From: Acanthacorydalis orientalis
Taxonomy: Eukaryota; Arthropoda; Insecta; Megaloptera; Corydalidae
Direction of reading: 5' to 3'
Length of the DNA stretch: 64,000 nt
Assembly (NCBI GenBank): GCA_034766995.1
Contig: CM068315.1
Span: 38,829,818 to 38,893,817 of the forward strand
Shown: positions 36,299 through 50,114 of the stretch, piece by piece
Layout of the letters: every line of letters begins with the position of its first letter
How positions within the stretch are numbered: position 1 is the stretch's first letter
Made by a program: the position numbers and the translations under genes
Notes under the pieces: model-generated
Told to the model about the DNA's origin: nothing
The model's input: the letters and a program-made list of their open reading frames with translations, nothing else
The model's database searches: none

Positions 36299-36769
36299 TA
36301 TATAACACTAAAAAATATACTAAATATTTTTTTTCTGAATGTAATTATATAATTTTTAAATCCTAAATTTAAAAATGTATTTGCAAATTTATGCTTTATT
36401 TACATGTTTATAAATGTATGAATAATTATATTTATTTAAATCGTTTGCACGTAGATTCTATGTACAGAACCGTCATTTTTAATTATATTTGAAGTAATTA
36501 TGTTTTTCCATAATTTTTTATTTGATTTTAACTTGTACGTACGTGTATATACACTAATGAATTATTAATGAATTTTTCGAAGTTCAACAAACCGTCTCAT
36601 TTTTATAATTTTAAAGACATGTTTTTCATCATTCGTCGTGGTGGTGTAAGTAATGAGAACGAAAGAGTTATTGGATTTCAAAGGTCATGGCTAACCACAC
36701 ACGATAAATTTTCATATCATCCGCCAATAGTATAATAGCTTACACCGGAAAAAAATTGCATTTTATCAA
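36299..36769. other. intergenic, upstream of yellow-family gene
   Basis: AT-rich, with GTACGTACGTGTATATAC near 36537 and a GC-richer patch at 36640-36740. No gene was found. Confidence 0.5.
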
Positions 36770-36810
36770 CGACTTTTAAATAGACATCTTCGTTATATCT
36801 CAGTTGACGT
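36770..36810 (+). promoter_or_regulatory. putative core promoter of the yellow-family gene
   Basis: An arthropod initiator TCAGTT at 36800-36805 is preceded about 28 bp upstream by the TATA-like TTTTAAA at 36774-36780. The start codon follows 65 bp downstream of the initiator. Confidence 0.5.
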
Positions 36811-36866
36811 TTGGCCGCCAGTCGGTTAGAGAGCTACGGTCTGATTTTTGCAACGCGATATTCATA

Positions 36867-37080
36867 ATGGTGCCGTTTCGTGCGTTGTCTGTATTATTCA
36901 ACTTGGTTTTAATTGCATCTGTATTAGATGCACTTATCACTGATCCAAAACCGACATTTTCTTGGAGGCAACTGAATTATGCGTGGAGTGGAAACGACGC
37001 TGAAGGGATTCTGTGGCCCTCGGATAATAAACATGGATTCGAAATGCCGAAACAAACTAGTAAGGATTTTTTTTATTCAC

Positions 37081-37140
<60 letters not shown>

Positions 37141-37570
37141 TGATATTATTATATATTGATTCTATTATTATATATTTTTCATCCTATAATGTTTATAAAA
37201 TTCTTATATACTACATGTACATAATTTATTTTTACATAATTTGTTTGTTGTAACATATATTTTTATTTGTACTCTGTTTGAATTTTTATTATAACGTTTT
37301 TTAATTATTTTCATATCTTAGTACTCAAATTTTCATAAAATTATCCGATATTTTTGGTAATAATCAAAATCTAGTGTAGTTTAAAAAAACACATAATAAA
37401 ATCTACTATAAATATGTACGTACAAAATTAGTTATGGTGATACATTTCATTGTTTAAACAAAAAAAAAAAACGATATTCAATTATTTGTTATTTCCATTA
37501 ACTGTTGTTAATTACTATGGAAGTAATAAGCATTGTAATGATATTGTTGTCTATTAATTCAACATAATTC

Positions 37571-37607
<37 letters not shown>

Positions 37608-37867
37608 TATTATTATTATTATTCTTGATTTTATTTTCTTTCAGTAATTTCACAATGTTTACACTGAAGACATATTTTATGTCAATAGTTCATTCGCTAA
37701 TGATAATTATTCGATAATGTTTTTTCCGAAATTTGTTTTTTTTTTATTAATGTTTACAACAATACTGTTTACTTTCACGTATATTTTAAATATAATATAA
37801 AAGTGAAAATAATACAGATAAGACGATAAAGTATATGGTTTAAAATTATATTTGTACAATTATATTC

Positions 37868-37945
<78 letters not shown>

Positions 37946-39409
37946 CTATAATATTTTGTACGTACTCTAAATATGTCTAGTTCGGCGCCAAATTTTATGG
38001 CAAGTGTTTCTCTAAAAAATATACTTTTATCATTTACAATACATAAAGAAATATATCGTTTTTTATAAAATCATTTAACGTACACTTATAGCGGCGGGAC
38101 CTGCAGAAACTCAGGCGCGTGAAGCTTTCCAACAGGAATTAAACGTCCCGATGGGCGTAACAAGGTGGAAAAATCGCTTGTTTATAACAGTTCCTAGACG
38201 CCGACTTGGTATTCCTGCTACATTAAATCATATACATTTTTCTAATCAGAAAGGATTGATGCGCCAAGAAACACCTTTAACACCTTATCCAAATTGGGAA
38301 ATGAATCAAGCGCTTGAAGGAAATTTAGTATCTGTTTATCGAACAACTGTAGACAAATGCGATCGATTATGGTTCATCGATACTGGTCTTCTCGAACTAC
38401 CTGGTAAGACAATTGCCTTGAAATAGTTAATCACATCGCTTAAATTGTTCAAAATATATAAATATAAGAACTAACGCTTTACTGAAGACTTCAAACAGGT
38501 AAATTATGTAAAAATTATGAAATATTTTTATTGCCTTATTTTCCTATTATAATTATTTTGAAATAGAACGAATATGCAGTCTCCAGGATTTTAACAAAAC
38601 TCTTCTTAATATCTCCACAAGTCCATATATTTTAAATGTTAAACTAACAAAAATGTTCATGTATTTTATATTCTTTAGTGATAAAAAATATTACAAACAT
38701 TTGTAATGTTTAATTTTTATTTGTTTTCTTTTATAAAAAAATAATATAATACTTCACTTTATTGCATCAAAAATTTATACATTTAATATATTTTTATTAT
38801 ACATATCTATCTATCTATTTACATATAAATCCATTTTTTATTAAAATATATCATTAATATCATTTTTAACCTTTTTCCGAATAAAAGATTTCAAATTTCA
38901 TGCCTTTTTTGCCAAAAATGTCTAATAAATATTTTAATATTTTTATCACACATATTCAACGATTTATTTCTGAACTTTTTCATATTTTCAGTCTCTTGAT
39001 GCATAATGTTCGGTGTATATGTTTAAACTCTTCTTGTTTATTTTTTGGCACGTGGTTAAATTCATTATCACAAATAAATTTTTCATTAAAAAAATGAGTG
39101 AAAAATTTATAGGAAAGTGAATATTCATTATTTTCTTTATTCAGACTATCAGACAATTTTCTATTTGTTTTTCATCTAGACTATTTTCCTCTATCTTTTT
39201 ATTTCTAACATACATTTTTCCATTGTTCTCTACGTTTGAAATTGTAATTATTTTAAAATTCAATAGTTTTTAATAATCAACCAAAACATGTTAAACAAGA
39301 AAAAAATAATTATTGTATATTATATGAATTCGATAATTGTAAATTCATTATGGCATATAATAATTTTCATTAAATACCAATTGTTTCTATGAATTATTTA
39401 AAAATTTTG

Positions 39410-39467
<58 letters not shown>

Positions 39468-40906
39468 ATTCTGTGCAAATTATCTTCAACAAATACAAAT
39501 TCTCGGAATCAATAAATAATAAAATAAATGCTTGTAAACATATCTTCCAACTTTTCATCTCAAGTGTTCGGTACAAAACATATAAATATAAACAACACAT
39601 TTGTTGCTTTACATGTCTTTTTTGCGCCTTGTAAAACAAGTTTATTTTTAAACTATCATGGTCGTTATTTAACAGAAATTCCTTTTAAAATAAAAAAGAT
39701 AAATAATTTTGTTTTTTCTTTAAGTACACACTCAGTGGTTCATATAAAAAAAATTAATTGAAATTAAATAAAAAATTTAATAGAACTATGATTAAATTGG
39801 ATCGCGTGTGATTTTTCAATAAAAAGTAACATTGAAATAGTTATTTATATTTGGACTGGTTTAATATTAAACTATATATTTGATCAAATTAAGTATCTTA
39901 TGGTTTTCCTTTATGATTACTTTTTAAAAATATATATAATAAATATAAAATAATTCAACACAATTATTCAAAATCCCTTAGAAATAACTAAATATTACGT
40001 GTAAAATTTCTGATATACATTAAGTATAAAGATTATTCGATATCGGATAATACATTATTTCAATAAAATAAGTATATGAATTGATCACATAAATATTTAT
40101 ATCAAATTCAGTTATAATTATAAAATTTTGTAATTTTTTACCTAAAAAAAGATTAAAATTGATAAAAAACAAATGGGAAATATGCATAAGAACTAAAATA
40201 TTTGAACATAATAAAAATATTTAATACATCTCTTTGTGTAACAACACTCAAATTTATTTTATTTTACCAAAAATTAAACTGAAATAGCAAAATAAATATC
40301 GTTCGAACACAAGACATATAATTCATAGCTATTAACGTAGAAAAATGTTCAAAAATGTAAATTTTCAAATACCAATAAGATTATAAATTATTATCAAATA
40401 AGATCTGTATGGAACATTTCTAAAATCAAAAACCTATAATTAATAATTAGGAATAAATTATTTGGTTAGGGACTAGAAACATTGCATGTTAGCTAATTAA
40501 TTAATAGTTCTACTATCTTACGAGTAAGTGGTTCATTTTAAAATTTATTTTTTTGAATTTTTTATCTCTTATTAGATTATATATGTTTATGTGTTACTTA
40601 TTTATTAACATTTCTCTATAAGTAATTCTATACAAACATTTTTTGTAATACATGAGAAGTAGTAACTAATGGAAGTGGTTCCGACCCTCTCTCCTCCCTT
40701 TACCTCGAACTTTTGGACTTCCCCACGTACGCATAATTAAGAAATGTATTCAACTTTCAGTTCTTTAAAAACTGAGCACCTTTTAACAAAAATTATTGCA
40801 AAAAAATATTTTTTATATTCAAAATTCTTAATAATCGTATTTCTATATTCGTAAATGTGCGTATTACAAATGATGTAAATCTTCAATTATAAATTATATT
40901 TTGCAA

Positions 40907-40992
<86 letters not shown>

Positions 40993-41407
40993 GGTGTAAG
41001 AGAGCGAAAGTTAGGGATTTTATAGTTGTATTATTATTATAGTTTTTTTTTTAAAAATACATTTATCAATTATAATCGAATTGTAATTTTATAAGTATTC
41101 ACACTTAGTATTTGTTTAGGAAATCCACAACGTATACAACCATCAAACCTATTGATTTTCGATTTAATTACAAACAAATTGGTACTCAGATATGAATTTC
41201 CTGAAGAAATGACTACACCTTCAACAACATTAGCTAGTCTTGCTGTTGATATTCCGAATAACGACTGCTCGAATGCATTTGCATATATTCCAGATTTATC
41301 TGCTTACGGATTGATTGTATATAGCTTCAGGTGTGTGTTTTTTTCAATAGAATCAAAATTCAAAAATTAAGTAGTATTGTTATATTTAATTTTTAAATAA
41401 AATTATT

Positions 41408-41477
<70 letters not shown>

Positions 41478-42900
41478 AACACGATTTGACAAATGTTTTT
41501 TTTTAAATATCCATTTAAATTTTATGTTATAATTCATAAGAAAAATATTTTATATTTGATTTCATGTAGACAAAAAGCCTCCTGGCGATTCACGCATAAC
41601 TACTTCCATCAAGATCCTATAGGCGGAAACTTCCGAATAAATGAATTACGTTTCCAATGGGATGATGGAATATTTAGTGTTTCATTAGGAAATCCACAAC
41701 CAGACACATATCGCACTGCATATTTCCATGCTATGGCGAGCACGCGTGAATTTTCCGTCAATACAAAAGTACTTCGCAATGCATCGAATGCGGAACGTTC
41801 ATATCATTTTGATGATTTCAAACATCTCGGTGATAAAGGACCAGATATGCAAACATCAATGGCAAATTTCGAAAAGGGCACTGAAGTACTGTTTTATGCT
41901 TTGGTACGTTTACTTTTTATTTTAATTTTAAGTTTTGGATTGAATGTAGTAAAAAATCGTTATTTTTGATTGTAAATTTTATTATAAAGAAAATATTTAT
42001 GTTGTACAATAACGTTATCCCAGTGACAGATAAATTCCAGCTAGACATTATCTGTTTTGTATAAATTTTATTTATTTTTTTATTTGGGGAGCGTAAGATT
42101 GTTGTCTTTTCTGAAAGGAATTAACCTTTTTAAAACATTTCAGTAGTTTTTTAGCACTGATTTTGATTATATTTATGCTGATCGAATTTCATTTCCTTTG
42201 TTATAAAAATAGTTTTACTGTGTGTATTTTCAGTATTTTAGATTTTCTAACCGCATTTCGCTTTTCTTCACCAAAAAATATGCCATGAAATTATTATATT
42301 GTTTTTTCGTTGATTGTTCTTAAAAAAGAGTAAACAATACCTCTGTATATATTACTTTTCATTTTAACTATCTCATCTTTTGAAATATAAGGTTTTTGAG
42401 TCATTTTTTACAATCATACAATGTGAAGAATTTTAAGTGTCAATTTATAACGATTTTATCTTTCAAATATGCTTTTTTTCGTGACCGTTCCGTAATTTGC
42501 TACCAACTACCGGTGGTTGCTAAGATACACAATATTGAACTATGGATTGGAAATAATCTGATTTTAAATTGTAAATGAATGAAAATTCATTTTTTGCTAT
42601 TAAAAAGTTTACTTAAAACACGCACGTTCAATATAAAATTAATTTCAGGTTAATCAAAATGCAGTTGGATGCTGGAACACAAAGAAACCATTTACAAAAG
42701 AAAATCACGTAGTATTATATAAAAATGAGCGCACATTCGTTTATCCTAGCGATTTGACAGTCGACCAAGAAGGAAACGTTTGGATTATGACGAATACAAT
42801 GCCGTACTTTATATACAGTTCATTAAATGTAACAGATGTTAATTTCCGTGTATGGAAATTTAACGCACAGGAAGCGATTAGAGGGACAAAGTGCCAATAG
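36867..42900 (+). CDS. yellow/major royal jelly protein family member
   Basis: Secreted protein of the insect yellow/MRJP family; some members act in melanin formation. Five exons: 36867-37059, 38092-38403, 41120-41330, 41570-41903, 42649-42900, all in phase, 433 aa. Residues 1-22 form a signal peptide (FRALSVLFNLVLIASVLDAL). Family hallmarks follow: GVTRWKNRLFITVPR, GIPATLN, CDRLWFIDTG, AYIPDLSAYGLIVY, FQWDDGIFSVSLG, MASTREFSVNTKVLR, NQNAVGCWN, NVWIMTNTMP, NFRVW. Four conserved cysteines are present (in KCDRL, NDCSN, VGCWN, GTKC). It carries an extra AETQAREAFQQEL-like segment between the N-terminal strand and the first core motif, and ends right after GTKC. The paralogue is not assigned: I could not match it to a named fly yellow. 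Introns 1-3 carry (AT)n arrays. Confidence 0.92.
37083..37138. repeat. (AT)n microsatellite
   Basis: Starts about 23 bp after the donor of yellow intron 1. Confidence 0.95.
37574..37604. repeat. (AT)n microsatellite
   Basis: In yellow intron 1. Confidence 0.95.
37870..37942. repeat. (AT)n microsatellite
   Basis: About 36 AT units in yellow intron 1. Confidence 0.95.
39411..39467. repeat. (AT)n microsatellite
   Basis: AT run interrupted by GTAT units. Confidence 0.95.
40906..40989. repeat. (AT)n microsatellite
   Basis: About 42 AT units, one of the longest pure arrays here, 130 bp before yellow exon 3. Confidence 0.95.
41415..41474. repeat. (AT)n microsatellite
   Basis: Fills most of the short yellow intron 3. 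Confidence 0.95.
41904..42648 (+). other. intron 4 of the yellow-family gene
   Basis: 0.75 kb of AT-rich sequence. Nothing else was seen in it. Confidence 0.8.
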
Positions 42901-42985
42901 TACACCAATTACAGATATTTCTAACTTTTTAGCATTTATATTATGAATATCAATTCAGCTTTATAGACTTTTATAGAAACATAAA

Positions 42986-42996
42986 CTAAATAAATA
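42986..42996 (+). terminator. candidate poly(A) signal of the yellow-family gene
   Basis: Overlapping AATAAA/TAAATAAATAA about 90 bp after the stop. The convergent BRD7/9 gene ends about 300 bp further on. Confidence 0.4.
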
Positions 42997-43177
42997 ATTA
43001 TGCAATGTTTATTTCACTTTTAATATTATTTTGCATACATACATCTGTTTAATTATTTTCTCTCCTATCCATTCATAATTCCTTTCTTTCATTTAATATC
43101 ATCCTTATTATCTATAGCAAAAAACAATATATTTTAAAAGGGTTGCATTATATTAAAGACTAGATTCTTAAAAAAAG

Positions 43178-43183
43178 TTTATT
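43178..43183 (-). terminator. candidate BRD7/9 poly(A) signal
   Basis: TTTATT on the plus strand reads AATAAA on the gene strand, about 115 bp after the stop. Confidence 0.35.
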
Positions 43184-43297
43184 AGACACAAATACTATGT
43201 AAAATACAATAAAGGATAGTTAAAAATACTACAAAATCAATTTTTATAAAATAATAATTACATAAATTACTTATGAAGATTATGATAATATTTTTTA

Positions 43298-46200
43298 CTA
43301 TTCCATAAGAATTTCTTCTATAGTTTTATCATCATGTAAGGGTGTATGTGTTAATGTAGGTTCACTTTCCAAAAATTCTCGGAGTTCACTTTCAAGATCT
43401 GGAACTTCATTTGTACTAACTTCACCTTGACCAGCATCGATATCTATTGATTTAATTTCTTGTGGATTAACTCCCATAGCCTTTCTAACAGAATTTACTG
43501 TCACTACTTCACTTGGAGATACTTTCTTTGCCATGTCTGTCAGATTTTCAGTTATTTTATCTGCTAAAATTATTTCATTTTCTGAAGGTTGAATAATCTG
43601 AGATAAATTCTGAGGTGGCCCTAATGACAAACGATCACTTTGCACTTGTTGTAATTTTTCTAAGAGTTGAGAAGTCGATTCTAATCTTTCTTGAATAACC
43701 TTCTGTTCTTCAAACATTTTCATCTGCCTTTCAAAATCTTCTAAAAATGAAACATCAATGCCTAACCCTGCTAAAGATTTTAAATTTTCAATATCGATTT
43801 TTTCTTCAGCCTGAGAAACAACTTTTGATTCATTTGCTTTTTCTTCTAAGAGTTTTCTAATTGTTTCTTCTTCTTCACGTAAACGTTTTCTTTCCTCAAG
43901 TACTCTCTTAGTTTTTCCATGTTCACCATTTGTTAAAATATCTAAGAGATTATCTACAATCTGTATTGAATATTCACAATCTTTTGAAAAATCTAAAATA
44001 CTTTCTGCATATTTAACACCGGTTTCATCTCCATATGTTTGATACACTAATTCGCTTTCTTCTTTACTCAGATTCGCAAATGTAGAATCGTAACTAGGTG
44101 CATAAGAACCAAATGCACCGTAACAAAGTGGCTTTGCTGGCTTGACCATATTTCTGCGATCTTCTTTAAAACCTAAAAATGTATTATTCGAAAATTTCAT
44201 TAACATATACATTAGAATATATTCTAACATTATACCTTGTAAGTGTGATGTTCCTTGTAAAAGTTTTCCAGTAAGTGCACCCAACGAAATAGGCCTTTCT
44301 TTAGAACCTTCCATAACACCATCTCCTCCAACTAAAATATTTAAAGTTGTTGAACCGTCCTTTTTTTGTCTTAAGAAACCCATCTGCGGTTCAACTGGTC
44401 TCATAGATAATTTGATTTTTGCATTTCTAGCAGCTGCTTCAGCTTGAGCTAAAATTTCTTCTGGTGTTAAATCATCTGGAATTGCTTCAAATTTCGTTAA
44501 AGGATAATTGATTGCACGTAATTTTTTTTTATTATCCTTATTTAAATCGACTGTATTACTGGCAACTGTATCATTTTTAGGAGGTATATTTTCATCTAAA
44601 GTTTGAACTGATCTTACATCCTCATTGACATTACTATGGGTGTTATTTGAAGATCCTAATTCAAATCCAAGTTGTTCTGATGGAATTTCTGTTAAGTATG
44701 GAAGTATGTGGCGCAATGATCGAATTTTATCAGGCTGAATTAATTTTGTACCTACATGTAGTAGCTTTTTGGCAGCCTTATAATAAACAGTTTCAATGTG
44801 ATTATATTCCATTGCATTATCACACATTAATTTAAAATCATTCTAAAAAAATACAATTATGATAAACTTACTTTTTTAATGTTATTAATTTAGTATTGGT
44901 ATTTAATAAGAAATTAATAACACTATATAAACTCAATAATAAATTATACATGATGATATTGAGAAAGTGAGCAGATGAACATTAACTTTCATAAACTAGA
45001 AATTTATTTGTACTTCTTCAAGGATACTTTTAATGACTGTTGTTATAAAAATAAATCTTGTACTATTAATAAAATATTTTACATATTTCCTGCACTTGAA
45101 TCAATATTATATTTACTTCTGTATTTGCCACATAATAAAATTATAAATCAATTTGAATGATTTTCCTTAATATTTTATTTGTTTATTTTTTGAATCAAAA
45201 ATAATTTTCTAACATATATTATACATTATTTTACTTTTTTTTTAAAAAAAAACAATACAATTCAATTTTAATAAAAATTAAAATCACATTATAGAACTTA
45301 CAAAAAATTCTAACAAATTATTATATTTGTTATCTGCAATTTTTTGTTTCATTGTACTGAAATCCATAGGTTCTGTTATAATATGAGAATAGCCAGGTGC
45401 TATAAGGTCAGTAACAGGCCAGGCAAAAAACTGATGTGGGTCTCTTTTTTCTAATGCTTTTAATAGATGTTCAAGTAATTTTGTCAGAGGTGTTCGTTCT
45501 TGTCGTTGTCTTAAAACACAAGTACGAGGTTCACGACTTCCTAAAAAAACAACTGGATATAACTTCATTGTATGAAAAACGGTTTTTCATTAATAAAGCA
45601 AAAGTGACGAAAACAACCTTTCTCAATTCAATTGTTAAATTTTTTTTAATATTTCATAATTTTAATTTTACCGTTTCCAGGACTTTGTTGTCCTATTTCA
45701 GTGGAAGTTATTGACACATCGACATTTAATCGTTCTGAAGTTAAATTAGTGGTTCCATGAATATCAGCTCCACCCCTAGATCTATGTACTGTTCCAGCAT
45801 CAGCTATTCGTTTGATACTTGGTGTTTCATTCAATGAATCTTCTCCAATTGAGATATCATCTTGACTTGATTCATCTCGACGTCGTTTTTTATCCTAATT
45901 TTTATTTATGATATGATAATGCGATTTGAACAGAAATATATTTATATCATCATATTTCAACCAATTACCTTGTGATGATGTTTGTGTTTTTTTTCACGAT
46001 CTTTATTACGGTCCTTTTTCTTTTTTTTCTTCTTTGCCTTCTTATGTTTTTCGAAATGACCACCGTCCGGTGTTGTAAAAAAGCTTGCAGCTGATTGTCT
46101 ACTTTCGTCATCCATTGTTCCAGATACACTGTACAATGACGAACTCACGGATGAAGCAGGTGGAGGACATGGTGAATCATTGCTATGTTCTGGTGTTGAA

Positions 46201-46451
46201 TTCGAACCACCAACTTTCAATATTAATTTCAAAGCTGGTTGTCTATCAGTCGAATGTTGACCTTTATAAAAATATCTCTCATAGTCACTTATAAATAACT
46301 TAAGTGCTACTGTATTTTGAGAAATTTAATTACAACGTGTAATTAACTTTTAAATGCAATATATTGTAATCTAACCTTCATGACGATCCTTTCGTTCAGA
46401 CTTATGTCTTTTATGTTTCCTTATAACTGTTTGATTTAAATTGGTAGACAT
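43298..46451 (-). CDS. Brd7-9: bromodomain-containing protein 7/9 (Brd7-9)
   Basis: Acetyl-lysine reader. BRD9 belongs to the non-canonical BAF complex and BRD7 to PBAF; insects have one shared homologue. Six exons on the minus strand: 46376-46451, 45969-46261, 45672-45894, 45302-45540, 44236-44842, 43298-44172, all in phase, 770 aa. The N-terminus has LKLILKVGG and a Lys-rich basic stretch (about 100-123). The bromodomain spans about 214-305 (WPVTDLIAPGYS, IITEPMDFSTMK, MCDNAMEYN), with Asn291 as the acetyl-lysine anchor. The BRD7/9-specific region follows (LTPEEILAQAEAAARNAKIK, MGFLRQKKDGS, GFKEDRRN, YGDETGVKYAESI), then a charged C-terminus. The last intron is only 63 nt and open in frame, so retention would add 21 residues. 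Confidence 0.93.
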
Positions 46452-46620
46452 ATTTATAATTTTTACTTATTTTAATTAATATAGAATACAATTAAAATAT
46501 GAACGAGTTTATAAAATACTATACATACTTAAAAATGCCGACAAACGCCGACGGTCAATTATATTTATCTATCTTCTCTTTTTAACGTTTATGGTTGTCA
46601 TTCACAATTGGCTTTATGCG
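46452..46620 (-). promoter_or_regulatory. BRD7/9 upstream region
   Basis: A small GC-richer patch with GCCGACAAACGCCGACGG at about 46536-46554 lies 85-105 bp upstream of the start codon. It is the likely promoter. No TATA box was found. Confidence 0.35.
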
Positions 46621-47047
46621 AAATCATTAGCATATTTGACATTCTTGTTTCTCTTGTAAATAAACTTATATCCTGTTTCTGTTATATTGATCATTTATAA
46701 CAACAAAACACTCACACTTCGTTTATTTTTTAATTACTATTAAAGGTGCAAAAAACACGGCTGGAGTTTTATTCCACCAAACTCTGCTTACATTTGCGTA
46801 CTTAGTTTTTTTTTTATTGTTATAAAAGGTTCATTTTGGAATGAACGTAGAGAGTGAAGTCTGTATATATTTAGATCAATTATAATGAACTAACAATTCA
46901 ATATAGTGTTCTTTTAGAACAGAATTAATTGGTATACTACATATAACTTATTCAGGTAGAAAAATAATATTATTAAAAAAATATTTTTAATGGCTAATCA
47001 ATATTTTTATCATCTGGTATTAAATACATTGAAATAAAATATCACAC

Positions 47048-47048
47048 T

Positions 47049-47082
<34 letters not shown>

Positions 47083-47092
47083 ATATATATAG

Positions 47093-47118
<26 letters not shown>
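47048..47118. repeat. (AT)n microsatellite
   Basis: AT run with ACAT and AGAT interruptions. Confidence 0.95.
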
Positions 47119-47123
<5 letters not shown>

Positions 47124-47906
47124 TTTTTTAATAATCACGACAGTGTACTAATAAAAGAAATGGCATTTATTTTTCAAATGCATTGAAACATTTATTTATT
47201 TAGGAATTAATTAATCTTAGTCAATTTTTTTTCCTATTTATTTTAATGAAATAATTAAATGATTGATACAATCATATATCTTGTGAATGAAAAATACCAA
47301 TCGAGAAAAACACGATAATTTTCAAGTTTTATTGTTTCACTTAAATGTTGTAAGAATAGAAATACATTATATTAAAATGACCTCACTTAAAATGCATTTT
47401 TTATATAAAATAATACAAGAAAAAAATACACCAAATAAAGAAGACGAAAATGTGAAATAAATTTACAGGTATCAATCATAAATAATGAATTAATATAATT
47501 ACTTTAATTTGCTCACTAATTTGTTCTTTATTAAAAAAATCAACAAAACTATAATTTTCGATGTCATGAATTACAATAAAAAGGAAAAAGATTTCTTTTA
47601 TAAATGTTTAACATAAAAATTAATAAAAAAATGTATGAATATAACAAAGTATTAAACTACAAGTATATTTTTTATTTATAATATTTTTATTTATTATATT
47701 ATTTTTATTGATACATTGTATTACCAGGTCAAACCTTTTTTATATATAAATTGATTTTTTTGTTATCATTTTTTAACAGATACCACACTATAATAACGAA
47801 CATTATTCATATTGTTAAATAATAATAGTGTTTTTTTAAATATTTTTAATGGTATTTAATCATTCTTTTGTTAAAAATTATCTTTTTAACTATATACATA
47901 CATTTT

Positions 47907-47920
47907 ATATATACATACAT

Positions 47921-48000
<80 letters not shown>

Positions 48001-48005
48001 ATATA
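47907..48005. repeat. (ACAT)n(AT)n(GTAT)n microsatellite
   Basis: A symmetric compound array: ACAT units, about 30 AT units, then GTAT units. Confidence 0.95.
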
Positions 48006-49177
48006 GTGAACTTTTAATGAACACCTCATTAGTTATTTTTTAATTCAACAAGAATATATTTAGTCAGTTCACAATCTACCCGTATATATTCTACAATTAA
48101 TTCAAAAGCATTTTATATCTATATTCTCCAGAAACAATAAGATCAATTTATCTATGATAAGATATAATAATGTGTCGGTAGATATTAGTTGCAGTTTGAA
48201 TATTATTCTGATTGTTGGAAATTAAACAAAAACATCGAGTGATGTAAAAAAGATTTTATTTAATACATTGTTTTAGTATAAATAAATATGAATTATTTAT
48301 GAAGTAATTGAAGTGTTTTTTTTTTGGTGGTTGAAAAATAATAAAACTGTATTTGAACGCATTTGGTATATACAGAAAAAATATTCATATTATTTATTGA
48401 TAACTTCTGTGCAAAAAATAATATTTATGAATTCTTTGGTTATTGCGTCAATTTGAATCTATCATTTTTATAATATAATTTTGCCTAAATTCTTGCTGAA
48501 ACCTCATTAATACCGTCATGTATTAAATTTAATTTCAATCTTACATAAATTACTTCAAATTATTTATTGATTTTGAACAAAAATCGCAAATAATTATAAT
48601 AAATATTTATTTTTTAATGATTTTGGTTAAATATGACATTACATGGTATGCGTATTACTTATTCCTTGATTACTTTAAATTAATTGGTGATAAAAATGAC
48701 TCATGTTCAGTTATTTTTAAATCTCATCAATTCATTACTTTACCATTATCTAGGTTCCTTTTGATATATTTGTATAAAAATAGACACATATTTTTGTTTC
48801 TTATCCACACAAATTTATTTTTACATGAAATAATAAAAATATACACAAGTATTTCTTGTTGAAAAATCGAACATTTCTATTCAAATTTTATTTTTGATAA
48901 TATTTAATAGTGAAAATATCTAAAATGTTCTAATTAGTGTTATTAGTGTTTAGTAGTGATATTAATGTTTTCATTACATGATTATCTTCTTTAACTTTTG
49001 AGAATTCACAGTTGAACAAAACTTTGTCTAATTTCTTCCTATTTGTACAATTAACTACCAATCTTTCCATGATTTTCTAAATTCTCTAATATTTATATTT
49101 CATTTATTCTTTTTCTGAGGATTTTTATATGTTTTGATTCCTCCACTTAAGAATATATCATGTTAATTTTGTTCAGT

Positions 49178-49205
49178 AAATATATATATATATATATATA
49201 TATAT
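49178..49205. repeat. (AT)n microsatellite
   Basis: A short AT run. Confidence 0.9.
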
Positions 49206-49377
49206 CGAGAAAAATTAATATATGTATAGTTAATACTACATACATTTTTATTCATTTAACTATACATTTTACTGTGATTGTTAAAATATTTTAAATAACT
49301 TCTTGACAATAATATTAGCTAACATTGTATCAATATACATAGGTGCTCTGTATATTTATTTCAACATATGTAATATG

Positions 49378-49400
49378 ATATATATATATATATATATATA
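49378..49400. repeat. (AT)n microsatellite
   Basis: A short AT run at the left edge of a transposon-like fragment. Confidence 0.9.
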
Positions 49401-49626
49401 AAAGGGCAAACTTTTTTTATGTCAAAATTGTTGAGATTTACGGTGGAAATGCGTTCATAGAAACGTTTTTAATCATCAAGGTAAACCCATTAGGAATATT
49501 CTCTCAATGAGATTCTCCATGATTTTCAAATTTTACAAAATCACAGATTTTGTTATGGTGGGGGCAATGCTCCCCTAGCCCATCCCTGATTACGGGGCTG
49601 TATATATATATATATATATATATATA
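49401..49626. repeat. transposon-like fragment flanked by (AT)n
   Basis: A block containing GTTATGGTGGGGGCAATGCT and CCCATCCCTGATTACGGGGC lies between AT arrays at 49378-49400 and about 49601-49626. The G/C-run style matches ends of retro- or DNA-transposon fragments, but no coding remnant was found. Confidence 0.35.
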
Positions 49627-50114
49627 CGTATGATTACATTTTTTCATTTAATTAATTCAACAATACTGACTTATATTTATTTTTTTTTGCCCATGCAGCC
49701 TAGAACATGAACATAATGCAACTTTTTTTGTTTAATTATTCTATTAATAGATACTTTCGGACAAACAGCTCTTGACCTTTTTTTAATGACTACCATCAAA
49801 CAAAACTGAATGAAAAATGAATCATACATTATAAGTCGTACAACAGCATATGATAACAAATGTAAATAAAAATAGTCATGCAATATAATTATTATATAAT
49901 ACGATTTTCATAAATTTTGTAAGCAATAAAATACGTGTCTAATATTCTAATGTTTTTTTTTTGTTAATTTTATTAGTTCTATTTGATAATAAAGGCTTTT
50001 TAATTATAGAAATCTGATGGTTTTCGTATTTATCTAGTGATCAAATACATTATTTTTGGAACTGTGCGAATAACTTTGTCAATGTACCGATGATGTCATC
50101 TTATAAGTTCAAAC

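Larger units (their letters stand above)
38404..41119 (+). other. large intron 2 of the yellow-family gene
   Basis: 2.7 kb, AT-rich, with two (AT)n arrays and a small GC-richer patch at 40670-40735 (CCTCTCTCCTCCC). No nested gene was recognised. Confidence 0.8.
46621..50100. other. intergenic, no gene seen
   Basis: 3.5 kb of AT-rich sequence with several (AT)n arrays and one GC-rich repeat fragment near 49430-49600. Short frames are present but none has coding character. Confidence 0.6.
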
